The position numbers and the translations under genes were made by a program. From Palsa-343 sp036269135 (GTDB taxonomy: Bacteria > Acidobacteriota > Terriglobia > Terriglobales > Acidobacteriaceae), in NCBI GenBank assembly GCA_036269135.1, contig DATASQ010000025.1:1-64000 (forward strand): a stretch of DNA of 64,000 nucleotides. Reading direction: 5' to 3'. The notes under the pieces were generated by a model that was given only the letters and a program-made list of their open reading frames with translations, ran no database searches and was not told the DNA's origin. This document shows positions 8,756 to 16,912 of the stretch, piece after piece (within the stretch, counting starts at the first letter, position 1; each line of letters starts with the position of its first letter).

Positions 8756-10164
8756 CCGAGGCGGTAGGCTTTGCGCACGAGGTTATAGGTGAGATCGCGG
8801 GCCACTTCTACCGCTTCGTCTTCGTCGAGGCGATGCTCGGAGACCAGGCGCGCCAGCCAGACGCAGTCCATACGGCGGGCGACGTCGTGGCGCGCGGGAA
8901 TGGAGAGAAAGGCGCGGGTGTCGTCGTTGAAGCCGACGGTGTTGTAGAAGCCGGCGGTCTCGGTGACCTGTTCGCGGAAACGCAGCATGCCCTCCGGGCT
9001 GTCGTAGAACCACCACGGCGGACCGAGACGCAGGCAGGGATAGTGGCCGGCGAGCGGCGCCAACTCGCGGCTGTAGGTGGTTTCGTCCAGCGTGAAGAGG
9101 ATGAGGGTGAAGTTCTTCTCGTTGCCGAAGCGCTGGAGGAGCGGGTGGAGCGCGCGGACATAGTCGGTGGGCTGAGGAATGTCGGCGCCCACATCGCGCC
9201 CGTATCGCTCGTAAAGCTGGCAGTTGTGATTGCGGAAGGAGCCGGGGTGGAGCTGCATGACGAGGCCATCCTCGACGCTCATGCGGGCCATTTCGGTCAG
9301 CATTTGCGCGCGGAAGAGCTCACGCTGGGTTTCGTCCGCATGACCGGCAAGAACCGAATCGAACAAGCGTGCGGCCTCGGCGGAATCCAGGTCTGCCGTG
9401 CGGGCGCTGGGATGGCCATGATCGGTGGCGGTGCAGCCGAGCGTCTTGAAGCGGGCGCGTGTCTTTTCCAGGGCGCGCAGATAGCCCTTCCAGTTTCCCG
9501 TGTTTTCGCCGGTGAGCCGGCCGAGTTTGGCGATATTTTCGGAGAAACCGCGGAAGTCGGGATCGACGACGGAATCCGGACGGAAGGTGGGCAGAATGCG
9601 GGCGTCCCAGCCGGAGTCGCGGATGGCCTGGTGATCGGCGAGGGAGTCGAGGGGCGCGTCGGTGGTGGCCAGGACTTCGAGGCGGAAACGGTCGTAGAGG
9701 GCGCGGGGCAGGAATTCCGGCGTCTGCAGGCGCTCGGAGATGAGGTCGTAGTAGAGATCCGCCGTAGCTGCGGAGAGGCGCTCCTCGAGTCCAAACAGCT
9801 CGTGAAAGGCGTAATCAAGCCAGAGGCGCGTGGGGGTGCCGCGGAACAGGTAGTAATTCTGCGCGAAGAGGCGCCAGACGCGGCGGGGATTCTTCAGCTC
9901 GTCGACACCGATTTCCAGGTCGTCAAGCGAGATTCCCTGGCTGTAGAGCATGCGGTAGACGTAGTGGTCGGGCTGGACGAAGAGCTTTGCCGGATTCGGG
10001 AAGGGCTGGTTGCGGGCAAACCAGGCGGCCTGCGTGTGTCCGTGAGGGCTGATGAGGGGCAGGTCGCGCACCTCGGCATAAAGGCGCCGGGCCAGGCTGC
10101 GCTGGGTGGGATCCGCGGGAAAAAGCCGGTCATCGTGGATCAGCGCCGTGGCTCGCGCGGACAT
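8752..10164 (-). CDS. uxaC: Uronate isomerase
   Basis: UxaC isomerises glucuronate to fructuronate and galacturonate to tagaturonate. The metal-binding HxH of the amidohydrolase fold is in SPHGHTQ near the N-terminus, followed by family stretches such as HYVYRMLYSQGI, RPDSVVDPDF, LHPGSFRNHN and the C-terminal SIPARHDVARRMDCVWL. I place the start at the ATG at 10164: it follows an AGGAGG and gives 470 residues, the length of the E. coli enzyme. The longer open frame begins with a GTG at 10221 without a good ribosome site. It is the first enzyme gene of the uronate operon. Confidence 0.96.
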   Translation of the reverse strand: MSARATALIHDDRLFPADPTQRSLARRLYAEVRDLPLISPHGHTQAAWFARNQPFPNPAKLFVQPDHYVYRMLYSQGISLDDLEIGVDELKNPRRVWRLFAQNYYLFRGTPTRLWLDYAFHELFGLEERLSAATADLYYDLISERLQTPEFLPRALYDRFRLEVLATTDAPLDSLADHQAIRDSGWDARILPTFRPDSVVDPDFRGFSENIAKLGRLTGENTGNWKGYLRALEKTRARFKTLGCTATDHGHPSARTADLDSAEAARLFDSVLAGHADETQRELFRAQMLTEMARMSVEDGLVMQLHPGSFRNHNCQLYERYGRDVGADIPQPTDYVRALHPLLQRFGNEKNFTLILFTLDETTYSRELAPLAGHYPCLRLGPPWWFYDSPEGMLRFREQVTETAGFYNTVGFNDDTRAFLSIPARHDVARRMDCVWLARLVSEHRLDEDEAVEVARDLTYNLVRKAYRLG

Positions 10165-10314
10165 GCGGGGCTTGACCTCCTGGGAACCGCCCTGCGCGGT
10201 TTGCCGCAGGGGTTCGGTCACCAGAATACGCCCGGGAAGAGCGCGGACTGGCGGGCCGCGTTCCGCGAGCGGGTTCGATTCAGATTCTGCCGGGCAGCAG
10301 AGACGATGCTGCGA

Positions 10315-10608
10315 TCAGGAGCCGGTGCGAACGGAGCGGGTGAGGACGCGAGTCGAGCGCACGGGCTTTTTCTGGGCAGCTTTGACGAGCTTGGGCGCGG
10401 GTGCTTCCTCGATGCCGGAGGATCGATCCATCCACTCATCGAGGCGGGATTTGCGAAAGCGCCAGCGGTTCCCGAGACGGAAGGCGGGGATGAATCCCGA
10501 GGCGGCATAGCGGTAGAGACTGTCGGCACTAATGCCGAGATAGTGAGCCGCCTGGCGTATGTCCATCACTTCACGCACTTCGGCGGGTTGATTGAGCGAG
10601 GGTTTCAC
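10315..10608 (-). CDS. Small excisionase-type helix-turn-helix DNA-binding protein
   Basis: A protein of 97 residues. Residues 15-62 form a MerR-like/excisionase winged helix (MDIRQAAHYLGISADSLYRY, then FRLGNRWRFRKSRLDEWM). The rest is a basic, disordered tail. The GTG start follows GGAGG by four bases. Many such proteins are small transcription regulators rather than phage excisionases, and no phage gene is nearby. It is in the same direction as uxaC, 150 bases upstream of that gene's start, so it could belong to or regulate the uronate operon; this is inference. Confidence 0.85.
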   Translation of the reverse strand: MKPSLNQPAEVREVMDIRQAAHYLGISADSLYRYAASGFIPAFRLGNRWRFRKSRLDEWMDRSSGIEEAPAPKLVKAAQKKPVRSTRVLTRSVRTGS

Positions 10609-10694
10609 GGAGCCTCCGGCCAGAGCAGCACGCTCTGTATATCATACGGAGCGGCGGCAGTGAAACCCCGAATTCGTGGTGTATTCAGGTGCTT

Positions 10695-10736
10695 ACCCCA
10701 TCCAGCTCAACCATTGGCAATTGAGCAGGATGGGGT
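10695..10736. repeat. 16-bp inverted repeat at the 3' end of the phosphofructokinase gene
   Basis: ACCCCATCCAGCTCAA (10695-10710) and its near-perfect complement at 10721-10736 (15 of 16 pairs) flank a ten-base loop. It begins eight bases after the phosphofructokinase stop and lies between that gene and the HTH gene downstream of it. There is no T-run, so it may be an RNA 3'-end stabiliser or a factor-dependent terminator. Confidence 0.65.
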
Positions 10737-10743
10737 GATTGAG

Positions 10744-11781
10744 TTAAAGTTTCGGTTCGAGGCTGCTGATGATGGAGAGGAAGCTGTCGTCCACGGTGCG
10801 ATTTTTCGAGATTGCCTCAGCCAGAGGGATGTCCTCGATCTTCGTGCCGCGCAGAACGACGAGGCGGCCGAACTTGCCCTGGTGGACGAGATCGATGGCC
10901 GCCAGACCGTAACGGGTGGCGAGCATGCGGTCGTAGGCGGTCGGCGTGCCGCCGCGCTGCGTGTGCCCCAGGGTGACGGAGCGCGTTTCGTAGCCGGTTT
11001 TCTTTTCAATCTCCTCGGCCAGGTGATCGGCGATGCCGGTGAGGCGCGCGTGGCCGAACGAATCGACCTTGGAGCCCTTGGTGGCCTGTTCGCCGGAACC
11101 GGGGAGTTTGGCGCCCTCGGCGACGACGACGATGCCGTACTTCTTGCCGTGGTCATGGTTGTGCTTCAGGATGGCGCAGACGTGGTCCAGATCGATGGGC
11201 TTCTCCGGCACGAGGATGACGTGCGCGCCACCGGCCACGCCGGCGGTGAGGGCGATCCAGCCCGCATCGCGGCCCATGACTTCGCACACAATGACGCGGT
11301 TGTGCGATTCAGCCGTGGTGTGGAGGCGATCGATGGCCTCGGTAGCAATCATGACGGCCGTGTCGAAGCCGAAGCAGACATCGGTGCCGTTCAGATCGTT
11401 GTCAATGGTCTTGGGAACGCCTACGCCGGGCACGCCTGCCTGGATGAGCGCGTTGGTGACCGACTGAGTGTCGTCACCGCCGATGGCGATCAGGGCATCG
11501 AGCTTGTTGGCCTTGAGCACCTGGACACATTTCTCGATGCCGCCGTCGATCTTGCGCACGTTGGTGCGCGAGGTGCGCAGGATCGTGCCGCCCTCGGTGA
11601 GAATCCAATCGACCTTTTCGAGCGTGAGGGGGACGGTGTTGTTGTCCAGGACCCCGCGCCATCCTTCAAGAAACCCGATGAACTCGTCGCCGTAATGAAT
11701 GATGCCTTTTCTGACAGCTGCACGAATCACCGCATTCAGACCAGGGCAGTCTCCGCCGCCCGTCAACACACCAATACGCAT
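10744..11781 (-). CDS. 6-phosphofructokinase, probably pyrophosphate-dependent
   Basis: A glycolytic enzyme of 345 residues from the ATG at 11781 (AGGAGA upstream). The family core is complete: GGGDCPGLNA near residue 8, GGDDT at 101-105, PKTIDND at 123-129, and MGRDAGWIA. Position 104 is Asp, not the Gly of ATP enzymes, and position 124 is Lys, not Gly. These two residues are the established signature of pyrophosphate-using phosphofructokinases, where the Asp blocks the ATP site. The reaction would be reversible, serving both glycolysis and gluconeogenesis. An in-frame extension upstream to 11877 is unlikely to be used. Confidence 0.93.
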   Translation of the reverse strand: MRIGVLTGGGDCPGLNAVIRAAVRKGIIHYGDEFIGFLEGWRGVLDNNTVPLTLEKVDWILTEGGTILRTSRTNVRKIDGGIEKCVQVLKANKLDALIAIGGDDTQSVTNALIQAGVPGVGVPKTIDNDLNGTDVCFGFDTAVMIATEAIDRLHTTAESHNRVIVCEVMGRDAGWIALTAGVAGGAHVILVPEKPIDLDHVCAILKHNHDHGKKYGIVVVAEGAKLPGSGEQATKGSKVDSFGHARLTGIADHLAEEIEKKTGYETRSVTLGHTQRGGTPTAYDRMLATRYGLAAIDLVHQGKFGRLVVLRGTKIEDIPLAEAISKNRTVDDSFLSIISSLEPKL

Positions 11782-12025
11782 CGCTCTGTCTCCTATGGAA
11801 AATTGGCTGAATATAGCCGGAAAACCGCTGAGCCTGAGCCGGAGCAGCCTTGTTTTCGCCGGGCTGCCCGCGTTCAAACGTGTGAACCTTCACTCTCATG
11901 ATACTGGCCGTCCGTGACAGGGTTCAAATGACGAAAATAACGGTGACTTTGAAGGAAATGACTGCGCGGGTGCGGACGCGGAGAGGGATCCAGCGGGGTT
12001 CACAGGAACCGCGGCGCGCACCCGG

Positions 12026-12031
12026 TAGAAT
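12026..12031 (+). promoter_or_regulatory. -10-like TAGAAT eight bases before the uppP ATG
   Basis: TAGAAT (five of six to the sigma-70 consensus) ends eight bases before the ATG, and no Shine-Dalgarno lies between. Transcription would begin at or next to the start codon, giving a leaderless message. No good -35 is visible. Confidence 0.45.
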
Positions 12032-12039
12032 CTCCCCAT

Positions 12040-12888
12040 ATGTCCCTTCTCCAGGTGATTGTGCTCGCTGTCATTCAGGGGCTTGCCGAACTTCTGCCGG
12101 TTTCCAGTTCCGCCCACGTTGTGGTTGCGGAGAAGCTGATGGGGCTGGACCCGTCCTCACCCACGATGACGCTGCTGCTGGTGATGCTGCACACGGGAAC
12201 GATGTTCGCCGTCATCGTGTACTTCTGGAAGCAGTGGCGGGCGACGTTCTTCTCCAGCGCGGCGGAGTTCAAGCGATTCGCGTGGCGCGCCATTCTGGCA
12301 ACGGCGCTGACCGCGGTGATTGGCGAAGCGCTGGTCAAAATTATTGAGCACACCATTTTCAAAGGGGTGCCGCACGCGCAGATCGAAGACCTGTTCGGTC
12401 ACCTGGGCATCATTGCTCCGGCATTGCTGGCGGCGGGGGTTCTGATTCTGATCGCAGGACTGGCGGAGGGGCGCGGGGATCGCTCCGGCGATCCGGACAT
12501 GAGCCTGGGCCAGGCAGGCCTGATCGGCGGCGTGCAGGGTCTGTGTCTTCCCTTCCGCGGATTCTCACGCTCCGGCGCGACGATCTCGGCTGGCATGTTG
12601 GCCGGCGTCAAAAAAGCGCGTGCAGAGGCCTTCAGCTTCGCGCTGGCGGTGATTCTGACGCCGCCGGTAGTGGCGCGCGAGGTGCTGCGGCTGCGTCACG
12701 CGGATACGACCGGATTTGCGCATGCGGCCTTCCCCAGTCTGGTCGGCGCAGTCTTTGCTTTTCTGGCCGGACTGCTGGCCCTGCGCTGGCTGAGCAGCTG
12801 GCTGGAACGCGGCCGCTGGTACTACTTCGGGATTTACTGCCTGCTGGCCTCGGGCGTGGTCTTTTACCTGCACCACGTCGGATACTGA
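12040..12888 (+). CDS. uppP: Undecaprenyl-diphosphatase
   Basis: An integral membrane enzyme of 282 residues (BacA/UppP family) that dephosphorylates undecaprenyl pyrophosphate to recycle the lipid carrier for peptidoglycan synthesis. The Glu-rich motif is QGLAELLPVSSSAH at residues 13-26, and the second signature, RGFSRSGATIS, near residues 173-183, is the usual PGxSRSG with Arg at its first position. About eight hydrophobic segments follow. It is transcribed divergently from the phosphofructokinase gene, across a 258-bp gap. Confidence 0.95.
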   Translation: MSLLQVIVLAVIQGLAELLPVSSSAHVVVAEKLMGLDPSSPTMTLLLVMLHTGTMFAVIVYFWKQWRATFFSSAAEFKRFAWRAILATALTAVIGEALVKIIEHTIFKGVPHAQIEDLFGHLGIIAPALLAAGVLILIAGLAEGRGDRSGDPDMSLGQAGLIGGVQGLCLPFRGFSRSGATISAGMLAGVKKARAEAFSFALAVILTPPVVAREVLRLRHADTTGFAHAAFPSLVGAVFAFLAGLLALRWLSSWLERGRWYYFGIYCLLASGVVFYLHHVGY

Positions 12889-12933
12889 CCCTCCGATTTG
12901 CCCTCGGCCTTGCTCCCGCAGTAGGTTTCCTTC

Positions 12934-13200
12934 ATGTGGATACGCACGCTGCGCATTGAACGGGTCACCGCGGATGGAACCGCGCATCCCTGCCCCATCG
13001 CCTGGATCGACAACTTCGCCATGCGCAACTTCACGAATGACGCGATCTTCGACGATACCCTGCCCGTGGCCGACGGCCGGCTGGAGGTGGGTTTGCGCGT
13101 GCCTCTGGAGCGCCTGCGCGAGTCCATGGAAGGCTGGTTCCGGCGCAAGAGTTATCTGGGAGCGGACGAAGGGCTGCGCGTCGAAGAAGAATCCGGCTGA
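12934..13200 (+). CDS. Hypothetical protein, 88 residues
   Basis: I do not recognise the family. The frame has strongly GC-biased third positions and the mixed amphipathic composition of a real protein (IERVTADGTAHPCPIAW, then RLEVGLRVPLERLRESMEG). No signal peptide or membrane segment is visible. It lies 45 bases after uppP in the same direction and may be co-transcribed. A TAGGTT hexamer ends six bases before the ATG and there is no Shine-Dalgarno. Its last 49 bases overlap, on the opposite strand, the 3' end of the split-gene fragment. Confidence 0.6.
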   Translation: MWIRTLRIERVTADGTAHPCPIAWIDNFAMRNFTNDAIFDDTLPVADGRLEVGLRVPLERLRESMEGWFRRKSYLGADEGLRVEEESG

Positions 13201-13626
13201 ACAGGATCACCGAAGTTCAGCGAGTGCTGGATATACATATATTGTTCGAACGGAACCGGCGCGCCTTTTCTCATCTGCGGCGCAAATTTTAAACTCCGGC
13301 AAAAGTGCTTCGTATCCCTGATGAGGTCGTTGTTGTCGGCGTCGACGACTTCCGCCTTCGTCACCCTGCCCTCCGCTCCGACAAACAGGTGCATCAGCAC
13401 GTTGCCGTACAGCAAATGAAGGGCAGTTGGTTTCATGCGCTTCAGGTCGATGACCTGGTGCGGGACGGTGGCATCGTTTTCCGGCTCACCCATGTCCGGC
13501 TCCCCTGCGGGGATAACAAATAAATTGGAAGCGAAGGTCTTCACTTGCTCCGCGTTGCCGGATGCTTCCACGATGAGGCGATCCCCGTCGTAGATGCGGA
13601 AGCGCCGCGGGACACTGTGGGTTCCC
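13152..13626 (-). pseudogene. C-terminal fragment of a split secreted protein gene
   Basis: From the 34-bp repeat the minus strand reads GTHSVPRRFRIYDGDRL and continues for about 150 residues. The end resembles a TonB C-terminal-like domain (VLMHLFVGAEGRVTKAEVVD, then FAPQMRKGAPVPFEQY). No start codon belongs to this piece: the open frame extends back only through non-homologous sequence overlapping the M23 gene. The N-terminal fragment at 17133-17762 ends in the same GTHSVPRRFRI residues, so the two look like halves of one original gene of about 370 codons. It may still be translated from a TTG or ATG inside the M23 gene, but I treat it as a remnant. Confidence 0.6.
13593..13626. repeat. 34-bp perfect direct repeat, left copy
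   Basis: Identical over 34 bases to 17166-17199, in the same orientation and reading frame (minus strand GTHSVPRRFRI). Sequence outside the repeat differs at once on both sides. The period is 3573 bp. Confidence 0.95.
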
Positions 13627-13728
13627 GAGACCACGTCTTCGTCGCGGGACTCCTTCCCGCCCGCCGCGCCGCCTCGATTCGAGCCCATGCCGGCGCCCCG
13701 CCCCGAATGCGCTCCTCTGCGCCGATAA

Positions 13729-14703
13729 TCAGGCGCGAGGCAGGGGCTGGGGGATGGCCTCGCGGTCTTTGCAGGAGACATCCGGCGGTTGTCCCGCAAG
13801 CCCGCGGAAGAGGTCGTTGCGCATCAGAAAGCGTCCGCGAATGCGGAGGGGTACGGCCTCTCCATCCAGCATGGAATCCGGTTCCCCGCCCCTCTTGGCG
13901 TGAACGTGCAGGTGCGGCTCGGTGGTGTTGCCCGAGTTCCCCACACGAGCGAGGGACTGGCCGGCGGACACCGCATCTCCCACCCGAACCTGGAGGCTGC
14001 CAGCGAGCAGGTGCGCCAGACTCACGTAGGTATCCGTTCCGGCCCCGCATCGGATCACGATGTGGTTCCCGGCAATGTGTTCGGCATCCTGCTGCACCCA
14101 TGGATCCATGTCCGGAAGCCCATCGACCACGGCGGTGACGACGCCGGCAATCGGGCACAGCACCCGGGTGTTATAGATCGCAAACCGATCCAGTTGCGGC
14201 GGGAAAAAGCCCCAGGCGCGCATAGTGAACCAGTTCAATCTCAGAATGTCGAGGGCAAACCGCTGCGACTCATTGCGAAAATGGCGATTCACACCGAAGC
14301 TGCCGCCGCCTTGGGCGACAAAGTAGACTCCGGAGGCCAGCGGAGGCGAAATTTCCATTGCCTCCTGTCCCAATGAGCCGCGATTCATCTGTCGCCGGAT
14401 CAAAGCCAGGGCCACCAGCAGAAAACCCGCGCTCGCGCAGCCGCTCACCCATCCCCGCGCGTGGCCAGCCGCCACGATCATCCCCAGCGGAGCCATGGGC
14501 CGGGCGAAATAAGGAATGAACTGACACCAGGGCATCATCACGACAAGGGTCGCAATTGCGGCTGCGGAGATCGCCAGCCAGGGCCACCATGGCGTGGGTC
14601 CATCGGTATAGATCCACCAGATCAGCAGGGCGGGAATTCCCGCCTCGATCGCCAGCATCGTCCCGACTGCCCTCGGAATGGGCGGCAGTTCCCTACCGGC
14701 CAC
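13729..14703 (-). CDS. Membrane-anchored M23 (LytM-type) metallopeptidase
   Basis: A protein of about 324 residues. The N-terminal 90 residues hold three or four membrane segments; the rest is an M23 domain. Visible zinc ligands are the His-Asp pair in NRHFRNESQRFALDI and the HxH of HLHVH, with the usual core between them (NHIVIRCG, then VGDAVSAGQSLARVGNSGN). All ligands of an active enzyme appear present. M23 enzymes cut peptidoglycan peptides or glycine-rich peptides. I chose the GTG at 14703, which overlaps the HTTM stop by 11 bases; a TTG at 14733 is possible. Its position in the cassette suggests peptide maturation or cell-wall action, which is inference. Confidence 0.85.
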   Translation of the reverse strand: MAGRELPPIPRAVGTMLAIEAGIPALLIWWIYTDGPTPWWPWLAISAAAIATLVVMMPWCQFIPYFARPMAPLGMIVAAGHARGWVSGCASAGFLLVALALIRRQMNRGSLGQEAMEISPPLASGVYFVAQGGGSFGVNRHFRNESQRFALDILRLNWFTMRAWGFFPPQLDRFAIYNTRVLCPIAGVVTAVVDGLPDMDPWVQQDAEHIAGNHIVIRCGAGTDTYVSLAHLLAGSLQVRVGDAVSAGQSLARVGNSGNTTEPHLHVHAKRGGEPDSMLDGEAVPLRIRGRFLMRNDLFRGLAGQPPDVSCKDREAIPQPLPRA

Positions 14704-15649
14704 TGGCGACCGCCGTGGGCTCCGCTTGCGCAAACACCATGCTAAGGGCGCGACGCACGACTCCAGCCGCTCGCAGGTACTCGGAGTCGCCCAATGCCAC
14801 CGCCTGGGCGCTGATCATGACTAGCGAAAACCAGGCCAAACCCATGAAATACCCGATCATTGCGTGGAGCAATACCGCCCCGCACACCACCAAAAACCGT
14901 GTCTTCTGAAACCAGATGAGAAACGGCCAGGAGATCTCGAAGACAACCGTTGACCAGGTCAGCAGCGTAACGACGGCGGCGCTACGCCAGCACAAAGGTC
15001 CCAGGGGCGAGAGATTGAACTCGGTGCTCCTCAGGACATAGTAGACCGCAGTTCCGTCCTGCCAGACGTGCCCCTCCGCCTTAAATAGGCCCGAAGTGAA
15101 GTAGAGGAGACAGATCTGGAGCATCATTGCTAGGATCGCGTAATTGTGGAACATAGCGATGAGCGTGTCTCCCCTTTTGCGAGATCTCCGCCGGACGCGG
15201 GCAGCATCCAGCGAAGCTGCGCCGCTGCAGTCGGCGAACATCATGTAAAAAGCGAGCAGATAGATGAGGTTGTCCCCACCATCCAGCACGAAGCTGTTTC
15301 GGGTATACAGGGACCAAGTGAAGAGCCAGAAAAGCACAGTGGTGATCCGCGTTCGCCAACCCAGGGTGAATGCTGCGGTCACGACAGTGCCGCACAGATA
15401 GAGCGCGGTATGGAACCAGGCCGCGCCGCAGATAGCGTAGAGGCTTCGGATCCAGTGGCCGCCCGTGGCGAAAGTCTGCCAAGGGAACACGCCATCGTCT
15501 CCCCACAGGAATCCGCGCATCCTAAAGTGCTGGACATACACCATCAGCACCGTCGAACCAATGCCTATTGTCAGCAGCCCGAGCCCAAACCTGCGGTGCT
15601 TCACACTGGCGGCAGCGCGGAGAGCCGTAAGGCGGGCGCGCAGGCTCAC
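14693..15649 (-). CDS. HTTM-domain membrane protein, SdpB-like
   Basis: A protein of about 318 residues with several membrane helices and the HTTM pattern also found in SdpB and in vitamin K-dependent carboxylases (RTRITTVLFWLFTWSLYTRN, LDGGDNLIYLLAFYMMFADC, YFTSGLFKAEGHVWQDGTAVYYVL). In Bacillus subtilis SdpB, with SdpA, is needed to mature the SdpC peptide toxin. The GTG at 15649 shares a GTGA with the stop of the preceding DUF5819-like gene, strong evidence for coupled translation; the open frame would allow a start at 15685. HTTM genes next to DUF5819 or SdpA genes are a known pairing. Confidence 0.85.
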   Translation of the reverse strand: MSLRARLTALRAAASVKHRRFGLGLLTIGIGSTVLMVYVQHFRMRGFLWGDDGVFPWQTFATGGHWIRSLYAICGAAWFHTALYLCGTVVTAAFTLGWRTRITTVLFWLFTWSLYTRNSFVLDGGDNLIYLLAFYMMFADCSGAASLDAARVRRRSRKRGDTLIAMFHNYAILAMMLQICLLYFTSGLFKAEGHVWQDGTAVYYVLRSTEFNLSPLGPLCWRSAAVVTLLTWSTVVFEISWPFLIWFQKTRFLVVCGAVLLHAMIGYFMGLAWFSLVMISAQAVALGDSEYLRAAGVVRRALSMVFAQAEPTAVASGR

Positions 15650-16360
15650 CGAAGGCCCCGCCCGACGTCCTCGCGGGACGCGCAACAGTAAGGTGTCACG
15701 AATTGGGCGTCGGCCCAGGGAGTGGTTGCCATGGAGACGCTGGGCGGAGGTGCGGGCGCATTGCGGCTTGTGAACCGCGGATAGCGATAGCTTTCGATTC
15801 CGATCTGAATCTGCCGGATTTCGCTAGGCGGGTACACCGTCTCCAGGGATGCCATTGCCGTTCGCCGCATGTAGTCAAGGTCCACAGGGTCGGCATCGGC
15901 GGGGATCTTGCTCTTTAGGTAGGTTTTGCCATCCCTGCTCACCGCCGCGGCCGGATTTCCACCGACCCGATTCATGAAAGCCGACTGCGCGTTCGATAGA
16001 CCGATTTCGACCATGAATAGGGGGGTGAAACGGTCGTGAGCCACCGCGTCAACCAGCGGCTGCGTTAGGTTCAGCCAAGGCGTCTGTTGGAGGGCCGCGC
16101 TTTGTAGGACCAAGGGGCGCCAGTCTTGCCCGAGCGACCACCCATTCATCTTCCATGGGGGGCTCCGGCGCAAAGAAGTTCCAGTGCTGGACGAAGTATG
16201 GATTTACATAGCTAGAGAGAAAATCCACCATCTCGAGCTTCAGCGGGCTAAGCGGCATATTATTAACTTGCAACAGGAACGAGTGGGTAAGCACTGTAAA
16301 ACCGCATAATATGAATGCCACCCACCAGCCAATATTTGCAAACCGTCCCAAAGGCCGCAT
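15646..16360 (-). pseudogene. DUF5819/SdpA-like protein, frameshifted
   Basis: From the ATG at 16360 (GGAG seven bases upstream) the frame gives an N-terminal membrane anchor (IGWWVAFILCGFTVLTHSFLL) and the signature SYVNPYFVQHWNFFAPEPP. The reading then drifts into low-similarity sequence and stops at 16049. The continuation is in another frame, open from at least 16173 down to 15646, with TPWLNLTQPLVDAV, typical of what follows in this family. The change of frame falls roughly between 16100 and 16160. Joined, the protein would be about 240 residues. It may be a true decay mutation, a programmed shift or a sequence error. Confidence 0.7.
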
Positions 16361-16494
16361 GGTCCAGCTCCGATATGTAATTACGTAATGCGACTGGCCG
16401 CCATACACGACCGCCAGCGCCTGCGACTTTCCCACGATTCGCTATGAGCTCGCCCAGACACGCACAGTCGCGTGGCTTCACGCGGTGATCGAGG

Positions 16495-16827
16495 TTAGTC
16501 GAATGTTGAGCGCGCGACTGCGCGACGCTCTGCCAAAGTCATAGGGGCCGCGCTGCCGCTCGAAGAATCCGGCTGATTAGGCCCTAGTGCGATTGCTGTG
16601 ACCGTTGTGATTGTGTAGCTGTATTCGACGGCCAGGGCGTACGTGTCAGCTGTCGCGGCCCTGTATGCGGCCAGCGCGAGCGTTGGGTACGGCAGAACAG
16701 CAATGGTATCCGGTTCCGCCCGGAGGGTCGCCGGAAGAGGCGCGGGGGCGAACGAGGTCCGGGCTGGGATCGCCCCTGCCACAGTCAGAGCCGCCACAAA
16801 TGCGGCGAGAAAAAGCGTTGTTTTCAT
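16495..16827 (-). CDS. Small secreted protein, candidate peptide precursor
   Basis: A protein of 110 residues of no recognised family. A clean signal peptide (MKTTLFLAAFVAALTVAGA) is followed by a proline/alanine-rich stretch, a moderately hydrophobic core (TYALAVEYSYTITTVTAIAL) and a polar tail. No cysteine is present. GAGGA lies eight bases before the ATG and a good promoter lies 56 bases further up. It is the first gene of the DUF5819-HTTM-M23 run, the place where the toxin precursor would be expected in an sdp-like system, but B. subtilis SdpC has a disulfide and this does not. Function is unknown. Confidence 0.65.
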   Translation of the reverse strand: MKTTLFLAAFVAALTVAGAIPARTSFAPAPLPATLRAEPDTIAVLPYPTLALAAYRAATADTYALAVEYSYTITTVTAIALGPNQPDSSSGSAAPMTLAERRAVARSTFD

Positions 16828-16882
16828 TCGGCTAATCCTCTTTAAGAATTTACAGCCCCGAGCTGCACTATATTGGTACCGA

Positions 16883-16912
16883 ATTCTGCTCGTAAGATGA
16901 ATGGCTTGTCAA
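16883..16912 (-). promoter_or_regulatory. Sigma-70-type promoter of the cassette operon
   Basis: On the minus strand a perfect TTGACA (16912-16907) is followed after 18 bases by CAGAAT (16888-16883). It points to the small secreted protein gene, with a predicted start about 50 bases before its ATG. Confidence 0.6.

Noticed and set aside
10315..10608. Prophage excisionase
   Set aside because: The fold is excisionase-like, but there is no integrase, phage gene or attachment site nearby; such proteins are commonly plain regulators.
8833..11901. A 1022-codon open frame on the plus strand opposite uxaC and the phosphofructokinase gene
   Set aside because: It lies antisense to two clearly identified genes and its glycine/aspartate/arginine-rich composition is that of a frame shadow in GC-rich DNA.
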